NCBI RefSeq assembly: GCF_902167145.1
Contig: NC_050098.1
Location: forward strand, 32,916,501-32,980,500
DNA: 64,000 nt
Source: Zea mays
Lineage: Eukaryota; Streptophyta; Magnoliopsida; Poales; Poaceae
Direction: 5' to 3'
Shown: piece after piece, positions 55,153 through 64,000 of the stretch
Position numbering within the stretch: the stretch's first letter is position 1
Layout: the number at the start of each line of letters is the position of its first letter
Program-made: the position numbers and the translations under genes
Notes under the pieces: generated by a model
Database searches by the model: none
What the model saw: the letters and a program-made list of their open reading frames with translations, nothing else
Told to the model about the DNA's origin: nothing

Positions 55153-58100
55153 TTAGCAAAAGAAATTTCTAGAATCAAGAATATTGAGCTCATGCCTAAG
55201 TTTGGTAAAAGATTGTTCATCAAGTGGCTTGGTAAAGATATCGGCTAATTGATCTTTAGTATTAATGTAAGAAATCTTGATATCCCCCTTTTGTTGGTGA
55301 TCCCTAAGGAAATGATACCGAATGGCTATGTGCTTAGTGCGGCTATGCTCGACGGGATTGTCGGCCATTTTAATTGCACTCTCATTATCACATAGCAAAG
55401 GGACTTTGGTTAATTTGTAACCATAGTCCCGCAGGGTTTGCCTCATCCAAAGCAATTGGGCGCAACAATGTCCTGCGGCAATATACTCGGCTTCGGCGGT
55501 GGAAAGAGCGACCGAATTTTGCTTCTTTGAAGCCCAAGACACCAAGGATCTTCCCAAGAACTGGCAAGTCCCCGATGTGCTCTTCCTATTAATTTTACAC
55601 CCCGCCCAATCGGCATCCGAATAACCAATCAAATCAAATGTGGATCCCCGAGGGTACCAAAGCCCAAACTTAGGTGTATAAGCCAAATATCTCAAGATTC
55701 GTTTTACGGCCGTAAGGTGGGATTCCTTAGGGTCGGATTGGAATCTTGCACACATGCATATGGAAAGCATAATGTCCGGTCGAGATGCACATAAATAAAG
55801 CAATGAACCAATCATCGACCGGTATACCTTTTGATCCACGGACTTACCTCCCGTGTCGAGGTCGAGATGCCCATTTGTTCCCATGGGTGTTTTGATGGGT
55901 TTGGCATCCTTCATTCCAAACTTGCTTAGGATGTCTTGAGTGTACTTCGTTTGGCTGATGAAGGTGCCCTCTTGGAGTTGCTTCACTTGAAATCCTAGAA
56001 AATACTTCAACTCCCCCATCATAGACATCTCGAATTTCTGTGTCATGATCCTACTAAACTCTTCACATGTAGACTCGTTAGTAGACCCAAATATAATATC
56101 ATCAACATAAATTTGGCATATAAACAAGTCATTTTCAAGAGTTTTAGTAAAGAGTGTAGGATCGGCCTTGCCGACTTTGAAGCCATTATCAATAAGGAAA
56201 TCTCTAAGGCATTCATACCATGCTCTTGGGGCTTGCTTGAGCCCATAAAGCGCCTTAGAGAGCCTATAAACATGATTAGAATACTCACTGTCTTCAAAGC
56301 CGGGAGGTTGCTCAACATAGACCTCTTCCTTGATCGGTCCGTTGAGGAAGGCACTTTTCACGTCCATTTGATAGAGCTTAAAGCCATGGTAAGTAGCATA
56401 GGCCAATAATATGCGAATTGACTCAAGCCTAGCTACGGGTGCATAGGTTTCACCGAAATCCAAACCTTCGACTTGTGAATACCCTTTGGCCACGAGTCGA
56501 GCTTTGTTCCTTGTCACCACACCATGCTCGTCTTGCTTGTTGCGGAAGACCCATTTGGTTCCTACAACATTTTGGTTAGGACGTGGAACTAAATGCCATA
56601 CCTCGTTCCTTGTGAAATTGTTGAGCTCCTCTTGCATCGCCATCACCCAGTCCGAATCTTGGAGAGCTTCCTCTACGCTGTGTGGCTCAATAGAGGAAAC
56701 AAAAGAGTAATGTTCACAAAAATGAGCAACCCGAGATCTAGTAGTTACCCCCTTATGAATGTCTCCGAGGATAGTGTCGACGGGGTGATCTCGTTGTATT
56801 GCTTGGTGGACTCTTGGGTGTGGTGGCCTTGGTTCTTCCTCATCCTCCTTTTCTTGATTATTTTCATCTCCCCCTTGATCATTGCCATTATCTTGAGGTG
56901 GCTCATCTTCTTGATTTTGCCCTTCATCAACTTGAGCCTCATCCTCATTTTGAGTTGGTGGGGATGCTTGCATGGAGGAGGATGGTTGATCTTGTGCTTG
57001 TGGAGGCTCTTCGGATTCCTTAGGACACACATCCCCAATGGACATGTTCCTCAGCGCTATGCATGGAGCCTGTTCTTCACCTATCTCATCAAGATCAACT
57101 TGCTCTACTTGAGAGCCGTTAGTTTCATCAAACACAACGTCACATGAGACTTCAACTAGTCCAGTGGACTTGTTAAAGACTCTATATGCCCTTGTGTTTG
57201 AGTCATATCCTAGTAAAAAGCCTTCTACAGTTTTAGGTGCAAATTTGGATTTTCTACCTCTTTTAACAAGAATAAAGCATTTGCTACCAAAAACTCTAAA
57301 GTATGAAATGTTGGGCTTTTTACCGGTTAGGAGTTCATAGGATGTCTTCTTGAGGATTCGGTGAAGATATAACCGGTTGATGGCGTAGCAGGCGGTGTTG
57401 ACCGCTTCGGCCCAAAACCGGTCCGGTGTCTTGTACTCATCAAGCATGGTTCTTGCCATGTCCAATAGAGTTCGATTCTTTCTCTCCACTACACCATTTT
57501 GTTGTGGCGTGTAGGGAGAGGAGAACTCATGCTTGATGCCCTCCTCCTCAAGGAAGCCTTCAATTTGTGAGTTCTTGAACTCCGTCCCGTTGTCGCTTCT
57601 TATCTTCTTGATCCTTAAGCCGAACTCATTTTGAGCCCGTCTCAAGAATCCCTTTAAGGTCTCTTGGGTTTGAGATTTTTCCTGTAAAAAGAATACCCAA
57701 GTGAAGCGAGAATAATCATCCATAATAACAAGACAATACTTACTCCCGCCGATGCTTATGTAAGCAATCGGGCCGAATAGATCCATGTGGAGTAGCTCAA
57801 GCGGCCTGTCGGTTGTCATGATGTTCTTGTGTGGATGATGGACTCCAACTTGCTTCCCTGCCTGGCATGCGCTACAAATCCTGTCTTTCTCAAAATGAAC
57901 ATTTGTTAATCCTAAAATGTGCTCTCCCTTTAGAAGCTTATGAAGATTCTTCATCCCAACATGGGCTAGTCGGCGGTGCCAGAGCCAACCCATGTTAGTC
58001 TTAGCAATTAAGCATGTGTCAAGTTCAGCTCTATCAAAATCTACTAAGTATAGCTGACCCTCTAACACACCCTTAAATGCTATTGAATCATCACTTCTTC

Positions 58101-58398
58101 TAAAGACAGTGACACCTACATCAGTAAAAAGACAGTTGTAGCCCATTTGACATAATTGGGAAACAGAAAGCAAGTTGTAATCTAAAGAATCAACAAGAAA
58201 AACATTGGAAATAGAATGGTCAGGAGATATAGCAATTTTACCAAGTCCTTTGACCAAACCTTGATTTCCATCCCCGAATGTGATAGCTCGTTGGGGATCT
58301 TGGTTTTTCTCATATGAGGAGAACATCCTTTTCTCCCCGGTCATGTGGTTTGTGCACCCGCTGTCGAGTATCCAACTTGAGCCCCCGGATGCATAAAC
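55153..58398 (-). CDS. pol: Opie/Ji-like Pol polyprotein
   Basis: Complete Copia Pol: protease, integrase, RT, RNase H. The frame opens at 58398 after TAG 58399-58401. The protease site [11 protein letters not shown] lies across the first internal Met (58344), so that Met is not the true start. Next come the integrase zinc part ([19 protein letters not shown]), the core (LHMDLFGPI Asp, IRSDNGTEF Asp, [11 protein letters not shown]lu), RT ([21 protein letters not shown]) and RNase H ([29 protein letters not shown]). It ends at 55153 after LDSRNFFC. Copia order (integrase before RT) is clear. It is in a different frame from gag and does not overlap it, so expression needs shifting, reinitiation or splicing. 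No internal stop. Confidence 0.95.
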   Translation of the reverse strand, partial: VYASGGSSWILDSGCTNHMTGEKRMFSSYEKNQDPQRAITFGDGNQGLVKGLGKIAISPDHSISNVFLVDSLDYNLLSVSQLCQMGYNCLFTDVGVTVFRRSDDSIAFKGVLEGQLYLVDFDRAELDTCLIAKTNMGWLWHRRLAHVGMKNLHKLLKGEHILGLTNVHFEKDRICSACQAGKQVGVHHPHKNIMTTDRPLELLHMDLFGPIAYISIGGSKYCLVIMDDYSRFTWVFFLQEKSQTQETLKGFLRRAQNEFGLRIKKIRSDNGTEFKNSQIEGFLEEEGIKHEFSSPYTPQQNGVVERKNRTLLDMARTMLDEYKTPDRFWAEAVNTACYAINRLYLHRILKKTSYELLTGKKPNISYFRVFGSKCFILVKRGRKSKFAPKTVEGFLLGYDSNTRAYRVFNKSTGLVEVSCDVVFDETNGSQVEQVDLDEIGEEQAPCIALRNMSIGDVCPKESEEPPQAQDQPSSSMQASPPTQNEDEAQVDEGQNQEDEPPQDNGNDQGGDENNQEKEDEEEPRPPHPRVHQAIQRDHPVDTILGDIHKGVTTRSRVAHFCEHYSFVSSIEPHSVEEALQDSDWVMAMQEELNNFTRNEVWHLVPRPNQNVVGTKWVFRNKQDEHGVVTRNKARLVAKGYSQVEGLDFGETYAPVARLESIRILLAYATYHGFKLYQMDVKSAFLNGPIKEEVYVEQPPGFEDSEYSNHVYRLSKALYGLKQAPRAWYECLRDFLIDNGFKVGKADPTLFTKTLENDLFICQIYVDDIIFGSTNESTCEEFSRIMTQKFEMSMMGELKYFLGFQVKQLQEGTFISQTKYTQDILSKFGMKDAKPIKTPMGTNGHLDLDTGGKSVDQKVYRSMIGSLLYLCASRPDIMLSICMCARFQSDPKESHLTAVKRILRYLAYTPKFGLWYPRGSTFDLIGYSDADWAGCKINRKSTSGTCQFLGRSLVSWASKKQNSVALSTAEAEYIAAGHCCAQLLWMRQTLRDYGYKLTKVPLLCDNESAIKMADNPVEHSRTKHIAIRYHFLRDHQQKGDIKISYINTKDQLADIFTKPLDEQSFTKLRHELNILDSRNFFC

Positions 58399-58411
58399 CT
58401 ACAAAACAATT

Positions 58412-61099
58412 TTAGTTCTTGACTTTAGGTACCCAAACGGTTTTGGGTCCTTTGGCATTAGAAACAAGAACTTTGGGTACCCAAACACAGGTCTTGGAGC
58501 CCTTGTGTTTGCCCCCAACAAATTTGGCAACTACCTTGCCGGATTTGCTAGTAAGCACATAAGATGCATCAAAAGTTTTAAATGAAATGGCATGATCATT
58601 TGATGCATTAGGAATTTTCTTCTTAGGCAACTTAGCATGGGTTGGTTGCCTAGAACTAGATGTCTCACCCTTATACATAAAAGCATGATTAGGGCCAGAG
58701 TGAGACTTCCTAGAATGAATCTTCCTAATTTTGCTCTCAGGATAGCCGGCAGGGTATAAAATGTAACCCTCGTTATCCTGAGGCATGGGAGCTTTGCCCT
58801 TAACAAAGTTAGACAAGTTCTTAGGAGGGGCATTAAGTTTGACATTGTCTCCCCTTTGGAAGCCAATGCCATCCTTGATGCCAGGGCGTCTCCCATTATA
58901 AAGCATGCTACGAGCAAATTTAAATTTCTCATTTTCTAAGTTGTGCTCGGCAATTTTAGCATCTAGTTTAGCTATATGATCATTTTGTTGCTTAATTAAA
59001 ATCATGTGATCATGAATAGCATCAATATCAACATTTCTACATCTAGTACAAATAGATACATGCTCAACAATAGATGTAGAGGGTTTGCAAGATTTTAATT
59101 CTACAACCTTAGAATGCAACATATCATTTTTAGTTCTAAGGTCAGAAATTGTAACATTGCAAACATCTAGTTCTTTAGCCTTAGTAATCAACTTTTCATT
59201 TTCTACTCTAAGGCTAGCAAGAGAAATGTTCAATTCTTCAATCCTAGCAAGCAAATCATCATTATTATCTCTAGGAGTGGAAATTGAAACATCACAAACA
59301 TGAGAATCAACCTTAGCATTTAAAATAGCATTTTCATTCCTAAGGTTGTCAATTATTTCACGGCAAGTGCTTAGCTCACTAGATAATTTTTCACATTTTT
59401 CTACTTCTAGAGCATAAGCCTTTTTAACCTTAACATGTTTTTTGTTTTCTTTAATTAGACAATCCTCTTGGGAATCCAAAAGGTCGTCCTTTTCATGAAT
59501 AGCACTAACCAATTCATTCAATTTTTCTTTTTGAGCTATGTTAAGGTTGGCAAAAAGGGAACGCAAATTATCTTCCTCATCACTAGCATTGTCATCACTA
59601 GAGGATTCATATTTAGTGGAGGATTTAGATTTAACCTTCTTTTTGTCGTCCTTTGCCATGAGGCACTTGTGGCCGACGTTGGGGAAGAGGAGTCCCTTGG
59701 TGACGGCGATGTTGGCGGCGTCCTCGTCGTCGGAGGAGTCGCTTGAGCTCTCGTCGGAGTCCCACTCGCGACAAACATGGGCATCGCCGCCCTTCTTCTT
59801 GTAATACCTCTTCTTTTCCTTTCGTCTCCCCTTCTTGTCGTCACCTCGGTCACTGTCACTAGATATAGGACATTTAGCAATAAAATGACCGGGCTTACCA
59901 CACTTGTAGCAAACCTTCTTGGAGCGGGACTTGTAGTCTTTCCCCCTCCTTTGTTTGAGGATTTGGCGGAAGCTCTTGATGACGAGCGCCATTTCCTCAT
60001 TATCGAGCTTGGAGGCGTCGATTGGTTGTTGACTTGGTGTAGCCTCCTCCTTCTTCTCCTCCGTTGCCTTGAATGCAACGGGTTGGGCTTCGGATGAGTC
60101 GCCAAGCTCGTTGATTTTCCTCGAGCCTTCTATCATGCACTCAAAACTTACAAAATGCCCGATAACTTCCTCGGGGGTCATTTTAGTATATCTAGGATTA
60201 CCACGAATCAATTGAACTTGAGTGAGATTAAGAAAAATGAGAGATCTTAAAATAACATTTACCACTTCGTGATCGTCCCACTTCTTGCTCCCGAGGTTGC
60301 GTACTTGGTTCACCAAAGTCTTGAGCCGGTTGTACATGTGTTGTGGCTCCTCTCCTTTGTGAAGCCGGAACCGACCGAGCTCCCCCTCGATCGTTTCCCG
60401 CTTGGTGATCTTGGTGAGCTCGTCTCCCTCGTGCGCGGTTTTGAGTACATCCCAAATCTCCTTGGCGCTCTTTAACCCTTGTACTTTGTTATACTCCTCT
60501 CTACTTAGAGAGGCGAGGAGTATTGTTGTTGCTTGAGAGTTGAAGTGCTCGATTTGGGCCACTTCATCCTCATCATAGTCCTCATCCCCTACGGATGGTA
60601 CCTGCGCGCCAAACTCAACAACATCCCATATGCTTTTGTGGAGCGAGGTTAGATGAAATCGCATTAAATTGCTCCACCTAGCGTAATCTTCACCATCAAA
60701 TGTTGGTGGTTTGCCTAATGGGACGGAAAGTAAAGGTGTATGTTTGGAAATGCGAGGGTAACGTAGGGGGATCTTACTATACTTCTTGCGCTCTTGGCGC
60801 TTAGAAGTGACAGAGGGCGCATCGGAGTCGGAGGTCGATGTTGATGAAGTGTCGGTCTCGTAGTAGACCACCTTCCTCATCCTCTTGTGCTTGTCGCCTT
60901 TCCGATGCGGCTTGTGGGAAGAAGATTTTTCCTTCTTCTCTTTGTGGTGAGAAGAAGATTTCTTCTCCTTCCCTTTGTTGGAGGAGCTCTTTTTCTTCTC
61001 CCTCCTTTTGGTGCGGGACTCTTCCGATGAAGTGCTCCCGTGGCTCGTAGTGGGCTTTTCGCCGGTCTCCATCTCCTTCTTGGCGTGATCTCCCGACAT
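58412..61099 (-). CDS. gag: Opie/Ji-like Gag
   Basis: 895 residues from ATG 61097-61099 (MSGDHAKKEM) to TAA 58412-58414. The Lys/Ser-rich N-terminus (residues 25-80) is followed by a Copia gag domain (about 125-335; PPTFDGEDYARW, LLASLSREEY, GDELTKITKRETIEGEL) and CCHC knuckle CYKCGKPGHFIAKC (397-410). An acidic stretch and a long coiled coil (about 530-740) follow, then a basic C-terminus ending GPKTVWVPKVKN. The size is large for Copia gag but usual for the SIRE/Maximus clade. Gag forms the virus-like particle and binds element RNA. Intact in this copy. Confidence 0.95.
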   Translation of the reverse strand: MSGDHAKKEMETGEKPTTSHGSTSSEESRTKRREKKKSSSNKGKEKKSSSHHKEKKEKSSSHKPHRKGDKHKRMRKVVYYETDTSSTSTSDSDAPSVTSKRQERKKYSKIPLRYPRISKHTPLLSVPLGKPPTFDGEDYARWSNLMRFHLTSLHKSIWDVVEFGAQVPSVGDEDYDEDEVAQIEHFNSQATTILLASLSREEYNKVQGLKSAKEIWDVLKTAHEGDELTKITKRETIEGELGRFRLHKGEEPQHMYNRLKTLVNQVRNLGSKKWDDHEVVNVILRSLIFLNLTQVQLIRGNPRYTKMTPEEVIGHFVSFECMIEGSRKINELGDSSEAQPVAFKATEEKKEEATPSQQPIDASKLDNEEMALVIKSFRQILKQRRGKDYKSRSKKVCYKCGKPGHFIAKCPISSDSDRGDDKKGRRKEKKRYYKKKGGDAHVCREWDSDESSSDSSDDEDAANIAVTKGLLFPNVGHKCLMAKDDKKKVKSKSSTKYESSSDDNASDEEDNLRSLFANLNIAQKEKLNELVSAIHEKDDLLDSQEDCLIKENKKHVKVKKAYALEVEKCEKLSSELSTCREIIDNLRNENAILNAKVDSHVCDVSISTPRDNNDDLLARIEELNISLASLRVENEKLITKAKELDVCNVTISDLRTKNDMLHSKVVELKSCKPSTSIVEHVSICTRCRNVDIDAIHDHMILIKQQNDHIAKLDAKIAEHNLENEKFKFARSMLYNGRRPGIKDGIGFQRGDNVKLNAPPKNLSNFVKGKAPMPQDNEGYILYPAGYPESKIRKIHSRKSHSGPNHAFMYKGETSSSRQPTHAKLPKKKIPNASNDHAISFKTFDASYVLTSKSGKVVAKFVGGKHKGSKTCVWVPKVLVSNAKGPKTVWVPKVKN

Positions 61100-61135
61100 C
61101 ACTTCGAGCGGTTAGGCTCTAATGAAGCACCGTGC

Positions 61136-61147
61136 TCTGATACCAAT
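61136..61147 (-). other. Opie/Ji-like primer-binding site (initiator-Met tRNA)
   Basis: Minus strand TGGTATCAGAGC lies within 3 bases of the 5' LTR end and is the classical initiator-Met primer match. Confidence 0.92.
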
Positions 61148-62458
61148 TGATAGTCGCCTAGAGGGGGGGTGAATAGGGCGAAACTGAAATTTACAAATAT
61201 AAACACAACTACAAGCCGGGTTAGCGTTAGAAATATAAACGAGTCCGCAAGAGAGAGCGCAAAACAAATCGCGAGCAAATAATGAAGTGTGACACACGGA
61301 TTTGTTTTACCGAGGTTCGGTTCTCTCAAACCTACTCCCCGTTGAGGAGGCCACAAAGGCCGGGTCTCTTTCAACCCTTCCCTCTCTCAAACGGTCCCTC
61401 GGACCGAGTGAGCTTCTCTTCTCAAATCAAAGCTGGGAACAAAACTTCCCCGCAAGGGCCACCACACAATTGGTGCCTCTTGCCTTGATTACAATGGAGT
61501 TTTGATCACAAGAACAAGTGAGAAAGAAAAGAAGCAATCCAAGCGCAAGAGCTCAAATGAACACGGCAAATCACTCTCACTAGTCACTAGGGTTTTGTGT
61601 GGAATTGGAGAGGATTTGATCTCTTTGAATGTGTCTAGAATTGAATGCCTAGCTCTTGTAAGTGGTTGAGAAGTGGGAAAACTTGATTGCAATGAATGGT
61701 TGGGTGGTTGGGGTATTTATAGCCCCAACCACCAAATGTGGCCGTTGGGAACCTGTCTGTTCGATGGCGCACCGGACAGTCCGGTGCACACCGGACAGTC
61801 CGGTGCCCCCTGCCACGTCATCACTGCCGTTGGATTCTAGCCGTTGGAGCTTCTGACTTGTGGGCCCTCCTGGGTGTCCGGTGCACACCGGACATGTACT
61901 GTTTGATGTCCGGTGCACCGGTATGGGTGTGCCTGACGTCTGCGCGCGCTGCGCGCGCATTAAATACACCGCAGGGAGCCGTTGGCGCCGCAGGGAGCCG
62001 TTGCTCCGCTGGCACACCGGACAGTCCGGTGCACACCGGACAGTCCGGTGAATTTTAGCGGAGCGGCTGCCGCGCGAACCCGAGGCTGACGAGTTCCGAA
62101 GACCGCGCTTCCTTGGAGCACCGGACATGTCCGGTGCACACCGGACAGTCCGGTGAATTATAGTGCGCCGGCTTCCAAGAATTCCCGAGGGCGAAGAGTT
62201 TGAGTTGATGTCCTCTGGGTGCACCGGACACTGTCCGGTGCACACCGGACAGTCCGGTGCCTTCAGCCAGAGGTGCCCTCGGTTGCCTCATTGCTCCTTT
62301 GTTGAATCCAATACTTGGTCTTTTTATTGACTGAAAGTGAACCTTTAACACCTGTATAATCTATATACTTGGGCAAACTAGTTAGTCCAAAGATTTGTGT
62401 TGGGCAATTCAACCACCAAAATTATATAGGAACTAGGTGTAAGCCTAATTCCCTTTCA
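61148..62458 (-). repeat. Opie/Ji-like 5' LTR (1311 bp)
   Basis: Pairs with 52962-54272. Minus-strand TATAAATA at 61714-61721 and the same CACCGGACAGTCCGGTG cluster at 61771-62259. Confidence 0.95.
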
Positions 62459-62463
62459 CCTAC

Positions 62464-63673
62464 GCCGTGGCAACCTCACCGGCGTTGATTTGACAGCAGT
62501 AGCGAGTTACAGCGACGCGGTGGAAGGGTTGAGCCACGCGACGCACGGCCGGGAGGCGGCGGTCAACGGTGAGCTTATCGGCTACAGCCGCAAAGCAGAA
62601 GGGCAGTCACGGTGAGTCACCGGAGTTATCCCCAGGGGATGGCTTTTACCTGGCGGCCTTATCGGGTCATCGGCGACGCGAATCCTACAGCGGTGGCGTG
62701 AATCACGGCGAGGGTCGCCGGCAGTGAAGATTTCTTTGCTGCGCTGGCGTCCTGATCCGCATGGTTACTGTACCATGGCGATCCCCATTCAGAGCACCTG
62801 ACAGCCGGAGTTGAGGGTCGATTTTCTCCAAATTTTACTTGGCGACTCACCCAAGTCTCTGCATCAAAGTTGTAGTGCTACTTACCAGCTACGAATCGAC
62901 TATAGGGATTACACTTATTTGAGCACTGGATCAAGGTCAAACTGGCTCTCAATCTTGGGTCAAAGTCACTGTCCATTTGAAGTTCAGTCTATACCAGCCT
63001 GACATTCCAACTTTGGGCATGATTATCTTCCAATTTTTCACAAGAACATGGCTTCCACTCTCAAGCAAACTTGTTCTCCTATAATTGGGCTATAATTTTG
63101 ATGTGGTGACCTAGGGCAAAGATCCTATAATTTGAAAGTTGTAAGGCCCCAAAGTTGAGCCAACACTCTGAAATTTCAGACTTAGAATAGAACCTAATTG
63201 AGGTCCATTTTGCATTTAAGTCCAAAACTCAACATTTGGCTTTCAAGTCCACTCATTTGTGAACCAAAGGACTTAAGAAACTTATTTGGCTTGGTTTTTG
63301 CACTTTAGTCCAAAAGTGGACTAATTTTGCACATAGGCCCCTAGGGTTTAGTTTTAGGGTTTTCCAGGGTTCCAATTAGGGTTTTTAGTATCCCAGGGGT
63401 ATAAATGTGATTCAACTTTGTTTTTGGGGATATTTTACAACTATTTCCCTAAAGTCTTTAGGTTTTCTCAACTTGGGTTAAGTTTTACCCCTTTAATCCC
63501 TATTTAGGGTTAAGTTTCCTATCTAGGGTTCTATTTGCAAAAACACTTAAACAATACAACTTGTTTGAAATTTTTGCCTAGTGAATGCACTCTAGATGTA
63601 TCAAACATATGCAATGCCAATGATTATGATGTCATGCTCAAGTTTTAGTTACAGTAACACCAGGGGTGTTACA
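62464..63673 (-). repeat. Chromovirus 5' LTR, right part
   Basis: Continues the interrupted LTR and matches about 44154-45363. Ends GGTGTTACA at 63673, followed by TTTCT. Confidence 0.93.
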
Positions 63674-63678
63674 TTTCT

Positions 63679-64000
63679 TTCATAGAATAGATTATTACCA
63701 ATTAAAAGAATGTTACTTCAAAGGAACTATTATTGATCACATACCAAATGAAACAATTAGTTCCATACCTTTGCCTTGAGCATTTCTAATCTTTCTTTTA
63801 GGTGAAGATTAACCTTTAATGCTTGTGATTTTACCAATTGAAAGAGCACAATCTCTACTTATGAATTTCCATGAAATAACTTAAAAAGAGATTGCATTTG
63901 AAACACAAGCAATAGTTTCCTATTTAGCAACCTCTAGTATATAAATGATAAAAAGGTTACTAAAATAAGGAAACCTCATGATATGAACTAAATTACCCTT
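63679..64000 (-). mobile_element. Old host element: internal noncoding segment 4
   Basis: AT-rich with no coding. 63750-64000 is a diverged repeat of about 17970-18175 (AGCAACCT...GAAACCTCATAATATG-like blocks). Runs out of the window. Confidence 0.58.

Larger units (their letters stand above)
52962..62458 (-). mobile_element. Opie/Ji-like Copia element (SIRE/Maximus clade), structurally intact
   Basis: 9497 bp with 1311-bp LTRs (52962-54272, 61148-62458) that differ at 6 positions by my count (about 0.46%), CCTAC duplication, initiator-Met primer site TGGTATCAGAGC (61136-61147), full-length gag and pol, and purine tract next to the 3' LTR (54273-54288). LTR boundary and length match what I recall of maize Opie/Ji. 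It is the youngest insertion and the only one with undamaged frames. Confidence 0.93.
41334..63673 (-). mobile_element. Del/Tekay-clade chromovirus, split by a Copia insertion
   Basis: Gypsy element flanked by TTTCT. Minus strand: 5' LTR 50142-63673 (interrupted), primer site TGGTATCGGAGC (initiator-Met type, one mismatch from TGGTATCAGAGC), gag 49904, PR-RT, RNase H, integrase-chromodomain to 45515, purine tract GGGGGAAAGGA at 45364-45374 and 3' LTR 41334-45363. Without the nested Copia it is about 12.8 kb with LTRs near 4.0 kb. Clade is assigned from the integrase, the chromodomain-like C-terminus and long LTRs. LTR divergence looks near 1% over the parts I compared. Confidence 0.92.

Noticed and set aside
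56593..57147. 184-codon hydrophobic plus-strand ORF that could look like a membrane protein
   Set aside because: It is the complement of the acidic, Gln/Glu/Asp-rich linker of Pol; the hydrophobicity is a by-product of the opposite strand.

Overview
The window is maize-type intergenic DNA (Zea mays or a very close relative). As far as I can see it consists entirely of nested LTR retrotransposons. I see no host gene, tRNA, rRNA or CRISPR array. The grass/maize call rests on a 14.1-kb Grande-like Gypsy element, an Opie/Ji-like Copia element and a Gypsy family rich in the word CCGAAG. Family names come from memory of structure, not from a database search.

Layout. The oldest layer is a decayed AT-rich element whose end resembles a SIRE/Maximus-clade Copia element. 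It survives as 7634-8779, 16156-18183, 39749-41333 and 63679-64000. Three related Gypsy elements, all with their coding strand on minus, interrupt or abut it. E1 (1-7633, left end outside the window) carries pol but no gag. E2 (8780-16150, TSD TATTC) and E3 (18184-39743, TSD CCCTC) carry gag but no pol. E1-E3 share LTR ends and an identical primer-binding region, and this organisation would fit the maize xilon-diguus group. E3 is split by the Grande-like element (21101-35173, TSD CAGAC, one mismatch). A Del/Tekay-clade chromovirus with 4.0-kb LTRs (41334-63673, TSD TTTCT) follows, and its right LTR is split by the youngest element, an intact Opie/Ji-like Copia (52962-62458, TSD CCTAC).

How the genes relate. 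Every gag/pol is on the minus strand. E1-E3 and the Grande-like element also carry a large plus-strand gene downstream of gag/pol. It has short GT-AG introns, its own TATA box where the 5' end is visible, a region resembling Pfam's putative gypsy-type transposon domain, a low-complexity middle and a coiled-coil tail. In E1-E3 the sense and antisense genes converge on an array of short hairpins. The Grande-like element has precise 41-bp and 89-bp tandem arrays. Except in the Opie/Ji-like element all reading frames are damaged. The Grande-like gag-pol is one 2000-codon frame broken only by seven stop codons, all TAG or TGA.
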